A DNA stretch of 48,472 bases. Origin: Pleurotus djamor (Eukaryota > Basidiomycota > Agaricomycetes > Agaricales > Pleurotaceae). The notes beneath the pieces were generated by a model, which saw only the letters and a list, made by a program, of their open reading frames with translations, ran no database searches and was not told where the DNA came from. A program made the position numbers and the translations under genes. Positions 20,843-31,055 of the stretch are shown piece after piece (position 1 is the first letter of the stretch; each line of letters opens with the position of its first letter). The stretch spans positions 1 to 48,472 of the forward strand of contig JAPEVF010000338.1 of the NCBI GenBank assembly GCA_029747585.1, written 5' to 3'.

Positions 20843-21584
20843 TCAGTCAACGTTACGACCGCACATGAGGAGAAACGAGACGACGATGGCTGCGTCGAGC
20901 AGACCCAAATTGATCGCTTGGCTCGTCATCTCTAGAAAAACCCCGCCTTGATGACATGAAATTTTGGCCAGCACGTCAGACGCTCCGCCAGCTCCTCCCA
21001 AAGGCGTCAACTAGAAATGGTGAGTAAACAGTCAGTGATGGTGTTACCAGCGAGAAGAAGGATATGAGAGCTTACGGAGATGACTTGACCGCTGGGTACC
21101 CAGGCGTATTGCTTGTTTCCAACTCGCATCGTACGGTACCTGCCGAACGGGTGGATGAGTCTCAAGGAAGACCAAGTATAGATAATTCAACGTACTTGCG
21201 ATCAGGCGAGAGAGGAATCCATTCCGCAACGCGCTGCTTGGGTACGACGTTCTTGACCTCCACATACGGATGCGAACCACGACTTCCCCATTCCACGAAT
21301 GCGACGTTCTTACCCTGGCCATTCTGCAGAACCGTCCATCCAGGAGTCGGTGTGTCCGTCACCACCCTGAAGTATGGCTGATTCTGCGGCCCGAGAACGG
21401 TCGAGTTGAGGATGTTCGGGTTGAAAGACGTGAATTGGAAGAAGAGGGTGTTGTTCGACGTCGGAGGGACGTAGTAGGGTAATGCACCGTACGTGGAAGG
21501 GGCTGGAGCACTACTTGTGTCGCGACCGTTTTGGTTAGCAAGGTTGGGCCAGCCAGCTTGTCCGAAAGGGTTGTTGCCAATCAT
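20843..21584 (-). CDS. DUF6593 domain protein, 206 aa
   Basis: Three exons on the minus strand: 21584-21196, 21139-21076 and 21010-20843. The donors are GTACGT and GTAAGC. The N-terminus (MIGNNPFGQAGWPNLANQNG, then a Pro/Ser linker, YGALPYYVPP) precedes the domain: FQFTSFNPNILNSTVLGP, YFRVVTDTP, VAFVEWGSRGSHPYVEVKN, LSPDRKYRTM, YAWVPSGQVI, and a last exon with GLLDAAIVVSFLLMCGRNVD. As I recall the family, the FTSFNP-ILNSTV opening, SPDR-RTM middle and hydrophobic CGRNxD ending are diagnostic. Function is unknown; I know the family from Agaricomycetes, where copy number is often high. The start at 21584 was preferred over 21776 because upstream codons are low-complexity and contain an N at 21610. 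Confidence 0.9.
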
Positions 21585-21975
21585 CTTTGTAGAAGCGTTA
21601 GGGGCAGGTNGGGGTAAGAAGGGAAGGAAAGGAAAGAGAATTAAGTGGAACAAGAAGTAAGATCTGAGGAAGGGGTTCGAAGGGTTGACTTGCTGGTTGC
21701 TGTAAGAGGGAGGAAGATGAGTGAATTCTGTAGCTCGAAGACTTGCAGTTAATATACGTTTTCGATAGACCCTCACAGTGTCACCTAGGGATATAGAGAA
21801 TTACCCACCTAAGCCAACATATACACAGAGAAAAACGGGATATGTGGAATACTTCGATTGCGTACCACTAGCATCGGATCACGGTTCTGAGACTTGATCT
21901 CGCTCGCATCTCATCTCGCTCTCGTGGCTGGCCATTCTCTGACCCGTTTTTCAGGGCTGCGTAGTCGCGTCGATC

Positions 21976-22779
21976 ATGGAAATAGCTTCTGGCCACGCGT
22001 CTTGCGGTAACCAAACGGGGCTCGGATTTAAGAAATGTGTACTTCTTTTTTTTGCGCACAAGTTGAGAGGCGTTGAGGTAGTGTATGACTCTGCGGCCAT
22101 TCCGGGCGACGAGCTAGCGAGGGCGTGGATAGAGAGAACTGCAATGTTTTCATCTGTCATGGAAACCGAATGTAAGCTGTGTGGGTTGTTTGTTTGTTTG
22201 CGAAAAGTTTATATCAGTCGGAAAGAGGGCATCTTCCATGATGAAAGTCGACTACGCACTGTCTTTCTGACTCGTCTAGCTCGTCTTACTAAAGATCATG
22301 TTCATGTTATGGGCTATACCTCATATTCTCCGATCAATATCGGTCAGCAACGGATGACCTCCCCAGACGAAACGAGAACATACGAGGGGATGCTTCAACG
22401 GAATGATACATCAGTCAGCCAGTTTGTTCGACTCCTGCGCTGGTTGCGTCACGAGAGCGAAAGCATGTTAGCGTATAGTTCCACCGACGAAAAAAAAAAG
22501 ACTCAGACATTCTCGGCAATGGAGAAAACCGTCCTCCGAGCAAATAGGAAACCAGCGTTTGCATGGCTGAGGTGTCAGCATGCCTGGCGAAGAGGCTGGT
22601 TAATGGAGCTAACTCTGGGGATACCCTGTGAGAACAATGCCACATCCACACGCGTAACCTGTTTCGAAGTGAAATGCAGGAGGATGTCAACGATGCACGG
22701 AGAAAACGGACTTAAATCGTTTTGGGCGTCTCATAGAAGAGAACAACAACAACCGTTGCCGAGGGAGGAGGGAGAATAG
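21976..22779 (+). CDS. long uninterrupted frame, 267 codons, hypothetical
   Basis: It starts MEIASGHASCGNQTG and ends PREEGE-stop, with no intron. It is rich in Arg, Ser and Cys, with no domain, signal peptide or membrane segment that I recognise. Its length is unusual for a chance frame at this base composition. The lack of introns and odd composition are unlike its neighbours. It diverges from the DUF6593 gene with about 390 bases between starts. Treat as possible only. Confidence 0.28.
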   Translation: MEIASGHASCGNQTGLGFKKCVLLFFAHKLRGVEVVYDSAAIPGDELARAWIERTAMFSSVMETECKLCGLFVCLRKVYISRKEGIFHDESRLRTVFLTRLARLTKDHVHVMGYTSYSPINIGQQRMTSPDETRTYEGMLQRNDTSVSQFVRLLRWLRHESESMLAYSSTDEKKKTQTFSAMEKTVLRANRKPAFAWLRCQHAWRRGWLMELTLGIPCENNATSTRVTCFEVKCRRMSTMHGENGLKSFWASHRREQQQPLPREEGE

Positions 22780-22965
22780 CGCCTAAAACGAAACCCCCTT
22801 CGAGCGAAACCGTGATGCCGGGTATGATCTGAATGCCAGAATGAGAAAAGGCGATGCTAAAATGTGATGTTTTGATCCACGGGGAGCTCAAGAAGATGGA
22901 AACTGGAGGGAAATTTAGGCATACTTTCTTTGTCCTTTCTCGTCTTACAGTACGCTTGAGGGATG

Positions 22966-23261
22966 TCATTCCTCAATAGCCAAAGGAGCGAAGACGTTGA
23001 GGACGAAATGAGCCGTTGTCTCGGTCGAAGGGCGCTCAGTTTCTAGCGCGAGGACTACTGGGTATAGTCTGCCAGGAGGAAGAAGTCTAGGTCACCGGGC
23101 GTCGAAGCAAGCGCACGCTGAGAAGGGTTCATTGCCGGGTGAGGGTATCGTACACGTAGACCGTATGACCGAAGAAAGTTGAGATCTTGTCCATATCTCG
23201 GATACGCAACCGCTGCCACGACGGTTACCACGACAGTGGATGTCAATGCGCCCGAACACAT
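22966..23261 (-). CDS. tentative small gene with a signal-like N-terminus
   Basis: The first exon from 23261 reads MCSGALTSTVVVTVVAAVAY, a signal-peptide-like start, then PRYGQDLNFLRS. A donor near GTCATA or GTACGA and an acceptor at CCTAG would join to LLPPGRLYPVVLALETERPS, TETTAHFVLNVFAPLAIEE-stop at 22966. The last exon is strongly protein-like. The exact donor is unresolved, so the join is uncertain. No family is recognised. Confidence 0.35.
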
Positions 23262-23784
23262 TGACTTCCTTGTGTGTGCCTTAAACTAAGAATATCCTCC
23301 TCACGATAGCCCGGAAGCGGGATACGGAAGACTACAATAATGACCTTAGAATGCATCTTCAGTCTCGGCTGATGTACATCGTGAAACGTACGGGTGTTAA
23401 AGAGCACCGAGGTGCCAGCCTTACAAGGTTAACATCGGGAGGGGTACCTTAAGCCCGGCGGTTGTCTTTTGTTGGTAATGGAGATGAGCGGGGCGGGTTC
23501 TCGATGCTGAAAATGAGGAATTGAGTTTGTCTTCGCGACGGTACAAAACGGTAGAAGGACTTCACCCGGCGTCACATTGATCGTTCCTGAAGGCGACTAG
23601 TCGTTAGAAACGGGTAGCCGGGATGTGTAAGCGGGAACATCGTATCCTTTGTTCCGTCGAGGCGATGGTGTCGGTATGTTGAGATGTATTACTGAAAGAT
23701 GACCTAGCGACACTCAATGGAGAACGCTTTCATGACGGTGGTCTACATCAGAGGAGCCTCAAAATATTCTCGGCAGGAAACGGG

Positions 23785-23997
23785 TTATTTCACGATAATA
23801 TCGGCGCTGAAGAAACCGGATTCCTGAGATTCGAGTAGATCTACAAGTGAATTCAGTACGTCCTTTTGGGAGACTTTCACCTCGGGACTGATGATCCTGA
23901 GTAACACCGGGAAGTCATTGCGGGGATAGCAAATTGTCCAAGAGCGCTTGTCGACTGATTGCATACTTTCTAGGCTTTCAGGCGGCTCCCAGCTCAC
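23785..23997 (-). other. coding-like fragment (70 codons)
   Basis: The sequence SWTICYPRNDFPVLLRIISP continues to EVKVSQKDVLNSLVDLLES and stops after SADIIVK. It shares the pattern I-[IV]-S, [VL]-K-[VI], LLE-[ST] and F with the 24.7-kb fragment. Upstream sequence is not obviously coding. Confidence 0.28.
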
Positions 23998-24606
23998 GAA
24001 AGCCTACTGACCACGCTTCGAGGTCGGCTCAAAACGGACAAAACTTAATGAAGTTGAACGGTCCGAGGTGCGGCTGCCAGAGCCTGGGGTGTTTTACCTC
24101 CAGTGCGTGGTCGGCGTATCGTAACCTGTTTATTTCTATCTGCGAAATTGAGCNTTTTTTTGGAACAACGATGTACAAAAGCTGATGCTTTNCGCTTGAG
24201 TGCGAGCTTTCCAGCCGATCTATAAATGTCATTTACGCGTGTCGCGACTTTGGACTCGGGGAATGATCGGTCAAGCAGTTCGGCGGCAGGGGAAGGCTTT
24301 GACTTATCTAGTTACACAAATTATACCTGGGTTCAGAACTGCTCCGCGGAGCGGACGTGCTGAAGTGTCATTGTCACAAATTTCATAGCACGGTCAAGGC
24401 CAGCGAACTGAGACACCTCAGAACGGAAAACGCGCTATGGATCCACACATTAATCCATAAGAAAGCGGATGTGAGATATACACGCACTTGTCAGTGAGAC
24501 GCCAGTCCTTGGTAAGCGGCTACCAATTATTGGACGCAGTGGACCGTCCAGAGCTCCTTAAGTGAGGGTCGTCTCCTCGTGTTTAGAAGTATGTGTTTCC
24601 GCGGTT

Positions 24607-24870
24607 CTATCGATACGAGCACGTCGGGTATTGAAGCTGAAGAAGTTCCAGTATCTGCCTGGATCGAGTCAGATGAGAACTCTCATGCTTCATTATAAGC
24701 TGGGGATTGACAGTTTCAGTCATAGGTCGATCGCCTTGTAATGAGACGATCGTGGAGAAGGTATGGTTATGTGTTTCAAGTAGCTCCCTGAGGCCGCGGA
24801 GAGTATCGGGAGCTATTTTGAGGCGTTTGGAAACGATATTGACTACACAAAGCGAGAGTGGAAGCCACAT
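24607..24870 (-). other. coding-like fragment (87 codons)
   Basis: It contains VVNIVSKRLKIAPDTLRGLR, ELLETHNHTFSTIVSLQGD and PMTETVNPQ, followed by a CAG that may be a splice acceptor or a continuing codon. It resembles the 23.8-kb fragment. No domain is recognised and no complete gene could be assembled. Confidence 0.28.
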
Positions 24871-25356
24871 ATCCGAGGTGGTTCATGTGCCAGAAAAGTC
24901 CGCAACGAAACATGAACTTTCATGAAGGGGAGCCGGAGCGCTGGAAGAGGTGATGACGAAGTGCGCTCACAAGACGTGTTCCGTCCATTGGCGGATATGG
25001 TCTCGGTATCGTTCCGACAAGTGACCAGTGTTTTCACTCGGTCTACGCGTGAGTCAAGAAGAAAGCGAAAAGAAAGTCGAAATGAAGTTCGGTCTACGGC
25101 AATTTCCGTTGATTTGGCGCCTGTTAAGCGCCTGGGTCGTTCAAGCCCCGAGCAAGTCCCGAGGGCCTCTTTCTTGGAATTGTCTTGGAATCCAACGGTT
25201 GATAAATCGCGCCACTTTGACTATCCTCGTCGATGAACTCACAGAAACCCAAAATATCATGATATGGGCCCACTGTACGAGCCTCTCCCCATTTTCATGT
25301 TTACGACGACCAACGTACAGGGAATTTCCGTAGTTGAACTTGTGTACTTTTTTTAA

Positions 25357-25602
25357 ATGCATGCGATGTCTGCTTGTACGCTCGACCGGCCGCTCGTGAT
25401 GACTCGGTCCTCTTCCATTGACTCAAGTCAACACCCACTTTCCGACTACTTATCCTCCGTCCGTGGTCATGCATCTCCTCTTGAGCAGGCGAACAAGTCA
25501 CTCGAAAAACAAGGTCTCATTCCCTTTTGCCTGAATTTGATCACTGCGATTGGAGAGGCAACCTTGAGATACGACGTCGACGTGACCCACAAACGCCACT
25601 GA
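25357..25602 (+). other. open 81-codon frame, hypothetical
   Basis: The frame starts MHAMSACTLDRPLVMTRSSS and includes ANKSLEKQGLIPFCLNLITA. It has protein-like composition but no recognised motif. It lies 277 bases upstream of gene D on the same strand. Confidence 0.25.
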
Positions 25603-25783
25603 GTTGCTTCGCAACGGTTACTAGCGCCGCATTTGCAGGACCGTTTCGTAAAGAGCTTTGCATGATCTGCATTATCCTAATCATTGTTCTGTAATAAAGA
25701 GGCCTTTTGCCTCATGATGCTCGCCTTGACGCCACTTTTCTACCGGGGGACGGTTATATGTCCGGTAGCGATGCCTTTTGATC

Positions 25784-25791
25784 TATTTAAA
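25784..25791 (+). promoter_or_regulatory. TATA-like box of gene D
   Basis: TATTTAAA lies about 95 bases before the start codon of D. It is preceded by GATGCCTTTTGATC, which aligns with GATGCTCTTCCAGG before TATTTAT upstream of gene A. Confidence 0.4.
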
Positions 25792-25878
25792 GACTTCATC
25801 GCACTGTGTGGTCAATTACATTGTTACAACTTACTACCTACCAGTATCCACCCAACTTCCAGGGAACTATCAACGACC

Positions 25879-26319
25879 ATGACCTTCAAGAATCAACAAC
25901 GTGCCGGCTGGAATGCTGGTGGTTATTGCTACTCCAGATGGTCAAATTTCAGCGAATACCGAACCCTCGCCAACAGAGACGACGTTTCACATCCATCTAC
26001 CCTACTTCCCCACCGTACGGAGCTAGTAACGGAAGAAAAATGGGAGCACATCCTTCCTGAAGCAGCCGATGACATCACCCATATTTTCCATCACTTTGGC
26101 CATGATGGGACTGGAGACATCGTAGAAACTTGGCCTGGGTTCTCGCTTGACCTTGCGTGGAGGAGCGGTGCGAATCAGCCCATCATCCTTCGTTCTCGAC
26201 ATTACATCACCATCCTTTACCCTGATGGCAGAACTTTGTACCTACCCATCGCCATCCCTACTTCAAGCATCGAGAAATTAGGCCAAAAGCTCAAAGGCTT
26301 GCTGACGAAGAGAGAGTAG
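25879..26319 (+). CDS. member D of an unnamed small-protein family, 146 aa
   Basis: A single exon starting MTFKNQQRAGWNAGGY. The start was chosen because it aligns with MFNKAQRRA of paralog A and follows a TATA-like box. The shared core reads RTELVTEEKWE, HFGHDGTGDIVE, WPGF, AWRSGANQPIILRS, ITILYPDGRTLYL, and a basic helical end KLGQKLKGLLTKRE. It has no signal peptide, membrane segment or known catalytic motif. Paralog A lies about 12 kb away on the other strand, so the family is dispersed. A TACTCTAGAG palindrome-like sequence follows 42 bases after the stop. Function is unknown. Confidence 0.65.
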   Translation: MTFKNQQRAGWNAGGYCYSRWSNFSEYRTLANRDDVSHPSTLLPHRTELVTEEKWEHILPEAADDITHIFHHFGHDGTGDIVETWPGFSLDLAWRSGANQPIILRSRHYITILYPDGRTLYLPIAIPTSSIEKLGQKLKGLLTKRE

Positions 26320-26409
26320 TGGAAGGGCTCGAGCATCGTTTCCTAGCTTCAATTCAGTAGGCTACTCTAGAGTGGTCGTTTCCTTCCTAAGTGCGAGGAA
26401 ATTTCGACG

Positions 26410-26901
26410 GTGTCGATGACGACTTGCCAATTAATGTATGACATCCATTACCTACGGACGATGAACATTATACCTGCCAAGGGGGCGCCAGAGATTTATT
26501 TCCTCGATGCTCCCATCGATCCCTCGCCCCGTAAATGCATGCTCTCTGTGGTACGAATTCAGAGAAATAGCTTCCACGTACTCGCGTGGAGACGTCGACG
26601 ATTAATCCCGTTTGATGACGGTTTCCTGGACGTTAGTCAGAGATTTGCATTCCTAAGCGAGTTAGATCGAGGAAAACGTACTACCAAAGCACTGATATAT
26701 CCTTTTCGGCAGCGTGAGGGCAATGCCTGGATACATACACGGTTCAAAAATTCTAATAAGTTGGGAGTCAACGGAGTATGGACTAACCCGTTTGATATAA
26801 ATCGGGCGGTCAGCTTGTCAAGGCATGTACTCTTCTTGACGGTGATGATCAGGCCCGTTGAGACGGAAGATTGTTCTCGTCGCAGGCGAAAGCGTAGCTA
26901 A
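26410..26901 (+). other. open 163-codon frame, coding status unclear
   Basis: It starts MSMTTCQLMYDIHYLRTMN and ends in an Arg-rich tail. It includes APEIYFLDAPIDPSP, which looks protein-like, but no motif or intron signal supports it. It lies 90 bases downstream of gene D. Confidence 0.22.
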
Positions 26902-28180
26902 TGTATGTCCAGTCTATTGATGAGCCTAGTCTCGTGGTCGACGGATGAGTTGGCTGATTTGCGTCACAATAGGTATTATGGTTGGTGATTGATGCTGGTT
27001 GATTGGTGCGTTGATGTCGGAAGTAAGCAAGGTTCGAGTAGAGCTTAGCATTGTTGCCTGGGTGATCGATCGGCGCACAAGCGAGAAGATAGGTGTGTAG
27101 TTGAATCGTTTGATCATCACAAGCCTATGGTGCTTGCGACAGATGGGGAGAGGTACTAGTAGATGTTGAGTAGACGTTTGCGAGTCCAGCCATGGTCCCG
27201 CCTGCTGAGTGGTGTCATATCACGCAGGCGCATGATCAGCCCAGCACAAAGTGACAAGCGTTAGATTTCGGAGTTTCATTGGGCACTCTGATAGACAGAC
27301 AGCATCGGCACAGGCGAGGACAACGGTGACGAGGAGGGACGGAGGCGTCGCGTAGAGTGCAGAACACCCAAACTTCTCAAGCCATGAGTGATGTCAAAGG
27401 AGCTCAGGAGTGTAGCCTCATATGAGATCGGCGAAAGCTGGCGAGCCCTTCCACGACACAAAGGTTACTAAAAAGTGAAACAAAGAAGGAACCAAGGTTC
27501 AGACGAGCGCTTGAAGAGTACGGTTAGCTCCGGACGTTAAGCGCTGGTCCGTATTGGCTCTTCATGCGGACTCAGACCCAACTCAAACGTTTACGCACCC
27601 CACCCGTATTTCCAGGCTTTCGAGTCGGATGCGCTGCGATCTTATGATTCGAAGTGCACTGGCTGAATGAAAAGCTGACCAAAACTGTGAGTTCACTGCA
27701 GTTTGCACTGTCCCCAGATCGCGGTTCTGAGCGCTGACTCCTTTTTTTTCAAGTTTTTTCACTTGAAACCACAGAGGTTTTCGTCGAACGTATTGCAGTT
27801 TCTGAGGTTACAAGGGATAAACTGGTGAGTTACGCGATCTACTCTAACTCCTCATCTTTTCCTGATCACTTTGTAACCAGCCCGATTACTGCGAACTCAG
27901 TGTGTGGCGCGGTTTGGGTGCACCGTTGACGATTTGAATGCCTAATAGTCGTCGTCTGGATACACCTACGCAAGTGCATCTTTTGAGAGGTGATCTTTGT
28001 GCGGTTTTATTTGGGAACACCCGCAGGTTCGAGAAGTCAGATTGAATGGGAGGGGATATGCTCTGGAAATCCGCTGGGGGATCCCAAGGTCACAATCGGG
28101 GTTTCAGGTACGTTTGTCTTCTACTGAAGCCACCTTTCCCTTTATTCATTATCTTTTCCTCCGACCTAGCAGCCTAACTT
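26902..28180. other. no supported gene
   Basis: Several frames of 60-70 codons on both strands are present, with none matching a family. A C/T-rich stretch with an eight-T run lies near 27740. Confidence 0.3.
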
Positions 28181-28504
28181 GAACTGCGCGTGTGGCTTTG
28201 TGTACTTCAAGCGAGGTGCCCAATAGTCCTTCGGGACACACATGTTGCTTCTCTGCTCTTGGTCGATTTGTCGCCTCGTCGAATTCCGTACCTTCCCAAC
28301 TGGAGGCCAAAACCAAACCGAGTCTGGACGAAGCCAGAGACCTCGAGGTCGATGGATGATATGTAGGGCGATGTTTGTCCATCCGACCAGGACGTACTCG
28401 CCACCCTCAACCTGCCATTACCATCACCACTGTCACCCTCTCACGTGTGTCGCAGTCTGTGTTGAGGAGCTTGCTTCCCACTTCGGCACCTCTTATTTGA
28501 TGAA
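28181..28504 (+). other. coding-like plus-strand stretch upstream of the pol relic
   Basis: CTSSEVPNSPSGHTCC, then SALGRFVASSNSVPSQLE and KPSLDEARDLEVDG precede a stop. It is probably part of the same decayed element or gene as the segment that follows. No family is assigned. Confidence 0.25.
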
Positions 28505-28973
28505 ATGGGCTGCCTCGATTTAACCTGGAAGCCCTCCACGCAACTTACCAGTTTGCCGCGGTTCCGGCCTACCGAGCATCGATGCCAAACTGTCAACCGC
28601 CATCAGCCTGCGCGACCTCAGCTGACCACTTGTTGCTTGAAACCACCCCATGTCTTCGTGCAAATGGCGCCGCTGGATTGCCCCCTACGACCGCTTGCCT
28701 TGTTAGCAGCAAGGTGGCATCCGGGAGTACCCTTCCTTCACGGAAATGGTGGTATCTCTCGATGATCTCCAGCTGCAGCGATCGCAGGGCACGGACAAGT
28801 TTGTGGTTTCCCCGGCGATTACATGGGAGATGCCAGTTGACTACTCTTCGACTCGCGTCGCGTATTCATGGCTACCAGAAGAGGTCTCTGCATTTCACGG
28901 ATCCCATTCATTACCTGGGGCCTCCCCGTACCTTCTTCAAGCTTCGTTCGATGCTCCCTTTGTCCATGGCTAG
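28505..28973 (+). mobile_element. probable decayed 3' end of a gypsy-type pol gene
   Basis: Spread over three plus-strand frames are LEALHATYQFAAVPAYRASM, PPHVFVQMAPLDCPLRPL and GTDKFVVS...ITWEMPV ending VAYSW. Their order and spacing resemble the end of a Ty3/gypsy polyprotein after the integrase (HVFVR-x-D-x-PL-x-P, then a DK-F-V ... V-S-x-D-R block). The frame changes and stops indicate decay. No integrase catalytic residues, LTR or target duplication were found, so this is a tentative call. Confidence 0.35.
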
Positions 28974-29264
28974 TTACCTTGAACTTTGTGCGCTACCGCT
29001 GAGGACCAGCCTGCTAACATCTCCTACTCCTCTGTTTCATTACCTTACCTGTCTCGTGTCTTCGGATGACATGGACACTGTCTGCATTCATTCACTGTAC
29101 TCGTTTACTGTACATCTAACCTATTTACTTCCAGAGTTGGGACGTCCTAGGTGTAAGTTACGTAGATGAATACGGACTAGCGACGCAGTGGTAGAGGATG
29201 CTGCTTCCTACTCTGTAATGGGATAAATTCACACGTTGATACGGGGCAAGATATTGCGAGCTTA

Positions 29265-30511
29265 CTATAGCACAAGTTCTGTGAAAACGTCTCCTACGGG
29301 TCCAAACCAAGCTTCAAATTCTCTTTGTTCACGCCGCTCAAAATATGAGGGCTCCTGATCGCCGCGCTTGCGCCGAGCATAGCGGCAAACTACGTTTCTA
29401 GTTCCTCCCCGACTGAAATCAACCATAAGCAGAGAGGGATATTCCTCGAACAGAGGGTAAGCGACGTCTTCCAAGTTACCGATAGATGTACATTGGGCGA
29501 AGTTGATGTATCTCAGTTCTTTTGACGCTATGTCGATGTAATATGGAACGATATCCTCGTCCTGTTGAAAAGTTAAAAGGGTTAGTCCCATTATTGCTTA
29601 GGCGCAGTGACGAAGTATCATCGTACCTCGGGATAACTTCTATCAGTCCAAAAGTAGAGGGCTCTGATGCTCTGGAGCAGAGGACCCACAGTATCAATGA
29701 CGAAGAACGGAATCATCAAGGTCGTCAGGCGAGCAAATAGATCGGTCTTCAAAGTTTCTGGTATGGGGCCAAGGTATCCCAGCGTAGAGAGATGCTCGAC
29801 TGAGGCTACCTTGGATAAAGGTTCCCAGAGGCGTGACGGGCCTTCGAACGTGTGTAGATTCGGAAATACCACCGCAGATGGGAACAGCTCTTGTTCCAGA
29901 GTCTGCGATGTACCAACGTCGACGCGAAAGAAACATAGAGTAGAGGAATGTGCGGCTAGAAATAAGGGTAGGTGATCGCACCCTTTTCGAACCGGGATGG
30001 ACAGGTGGGTTATGGGTGCGGATGGCGGTATAGCTTGCAGAATCTGACTAACGACGGCATCGCTAGAACTGAGCAGATATAGTCGTTGGAGATTTGTGAA
30101 GCACGAGAAGATTTGAATGAAGAGGGACACGTCTCTGTTACGCGGCCAGCGAGGTTCGATGATGGTTGTCGTGTACCTGGCGTAATGCGGACGTTGCAAT
30201 CCAAGAGAAAGACGCTCCAGGTGGTTGGGCATGCAAAATGTAGCAGGCTCTGACTCCGCCCTTGTACTGGGCACATCTTCAAAAGTAATCGTCTGATAAA
30301 GGATGGGTAAAGTGACTTTGTGTATATCGCGCGAAACATAGAGGAGAGGCAAGAGTTCGTTCCGATGGATCAAGGACTTGAGCTGATTGACGATGGCCAT
30401 CCAAATTTCGACGGGAAACACCTGAGCTTGAGGAGCTGGTTAAGTAGAGGAAACATATAAGTGGATGAGTAGCAGGGCCTTGGTGTGCGGAAATGGGTAC
30501 CCACTCATCAT
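29265..30511 (-). CDS. F-box-like protein F4
   Basis: Exons on the minus strand are 30511-30505 (ATGATGA), 30435-29627 and 29561-29265, giving 370 residues. The F-box-like start reads FPVEIWMAIVNQL, RNELLPLLYVSRD and PILYQTITFED. The LRR-like body has NLQRLYLLSSSD, APITHLSIP, AHSSTLCFFRVD, HTFEGPSRLWE and VEHLSTLG. Exon 3 reads KELRYINFAQC, EEYPSLLMVDFSRGG and FEAWFGPVGDVF. The end differs from the paralogs. Relative to the expected LCG-donor junction a T is missing, so translation stops in place (ELVL-stop) without the usual short fourth exon. The first exon uses a GTGGGT donor and was set by phase and by the 7-base exon of F1 and F2. Confidence 0.78.
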
Positions 30512-30575
30512 GGATGTGGTCGATGGCATCAAGATTGCCTAGGGCTTGGCACGCGAGTCTTCCAAAGTGAAATAG

Positions 30576-30601
30576 ATCGTGGGAGGAAGGATTCTCACGA
30601 T
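30576..30601 (-). promoter_or_regulatory. 26-bp inverted-repeat promoter element upstream of F4
   Basis: In gene direction it reads ATCGTGAGAA, six bases, then CTCCCACGAT, flanked by G and C so the palindrome extends one more base each side. It starts 90 bases before the F4 start codon. An N at 30605 lies just upstream. Confidence 0.6.
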
Positions 30602-31055
30602 CAGNAAAACCCGACCTCGTCTTTGGACCAACTTTGGACTTGAAAATAGGAAGCCTGGAGCGCAAACCTCCAAAATCCCGTCGGCGCCGACGAATGTTAA
30701 TCGATCGCTTCATGGCTTCAAGCTTCAAGCTTCTAGTCAACCGCTCGAGTCCAACGCATCATTGGGAGCATCAACGTTGAACAGGTTCAACCTGGAACAT
30801 GACTTCGCAGGGAAATTTGGAGATGTCAAGACCGTCTGGGACGAATGGCAGGAATTCAGGAGTTCCGAATGGATCACTAACCTGGAAGCGACATACCCAC
30901 CAGCTTCGTCCTGACCTCATACACCCTTGCCCATTGTTAGGGCCTCTTTTGTGCACGCGACTTGATTAAAGTGTACAGGCGGAGGTGGGGGAACTACGTG
31001 ATAACGAGGGTATGGATTGAAAAACTCAAAGCCATGAGCACTGATTCTAAAAGAT

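Noticed and set aside
28582..29169. 195-codon plus-strand frame
   Set aside because: Low-information composition. The recognisable peptides in this stretch lie in the other two frames and point to a decayed pol segment.
29170..29235. tRNA-like sequence (GCGACGCAGTGGTAGAGGAT...)
   Set aside because: It resembles a D-arm/box A, but there is no GGTTCRANYCC box B and no acceptor stem pairs.
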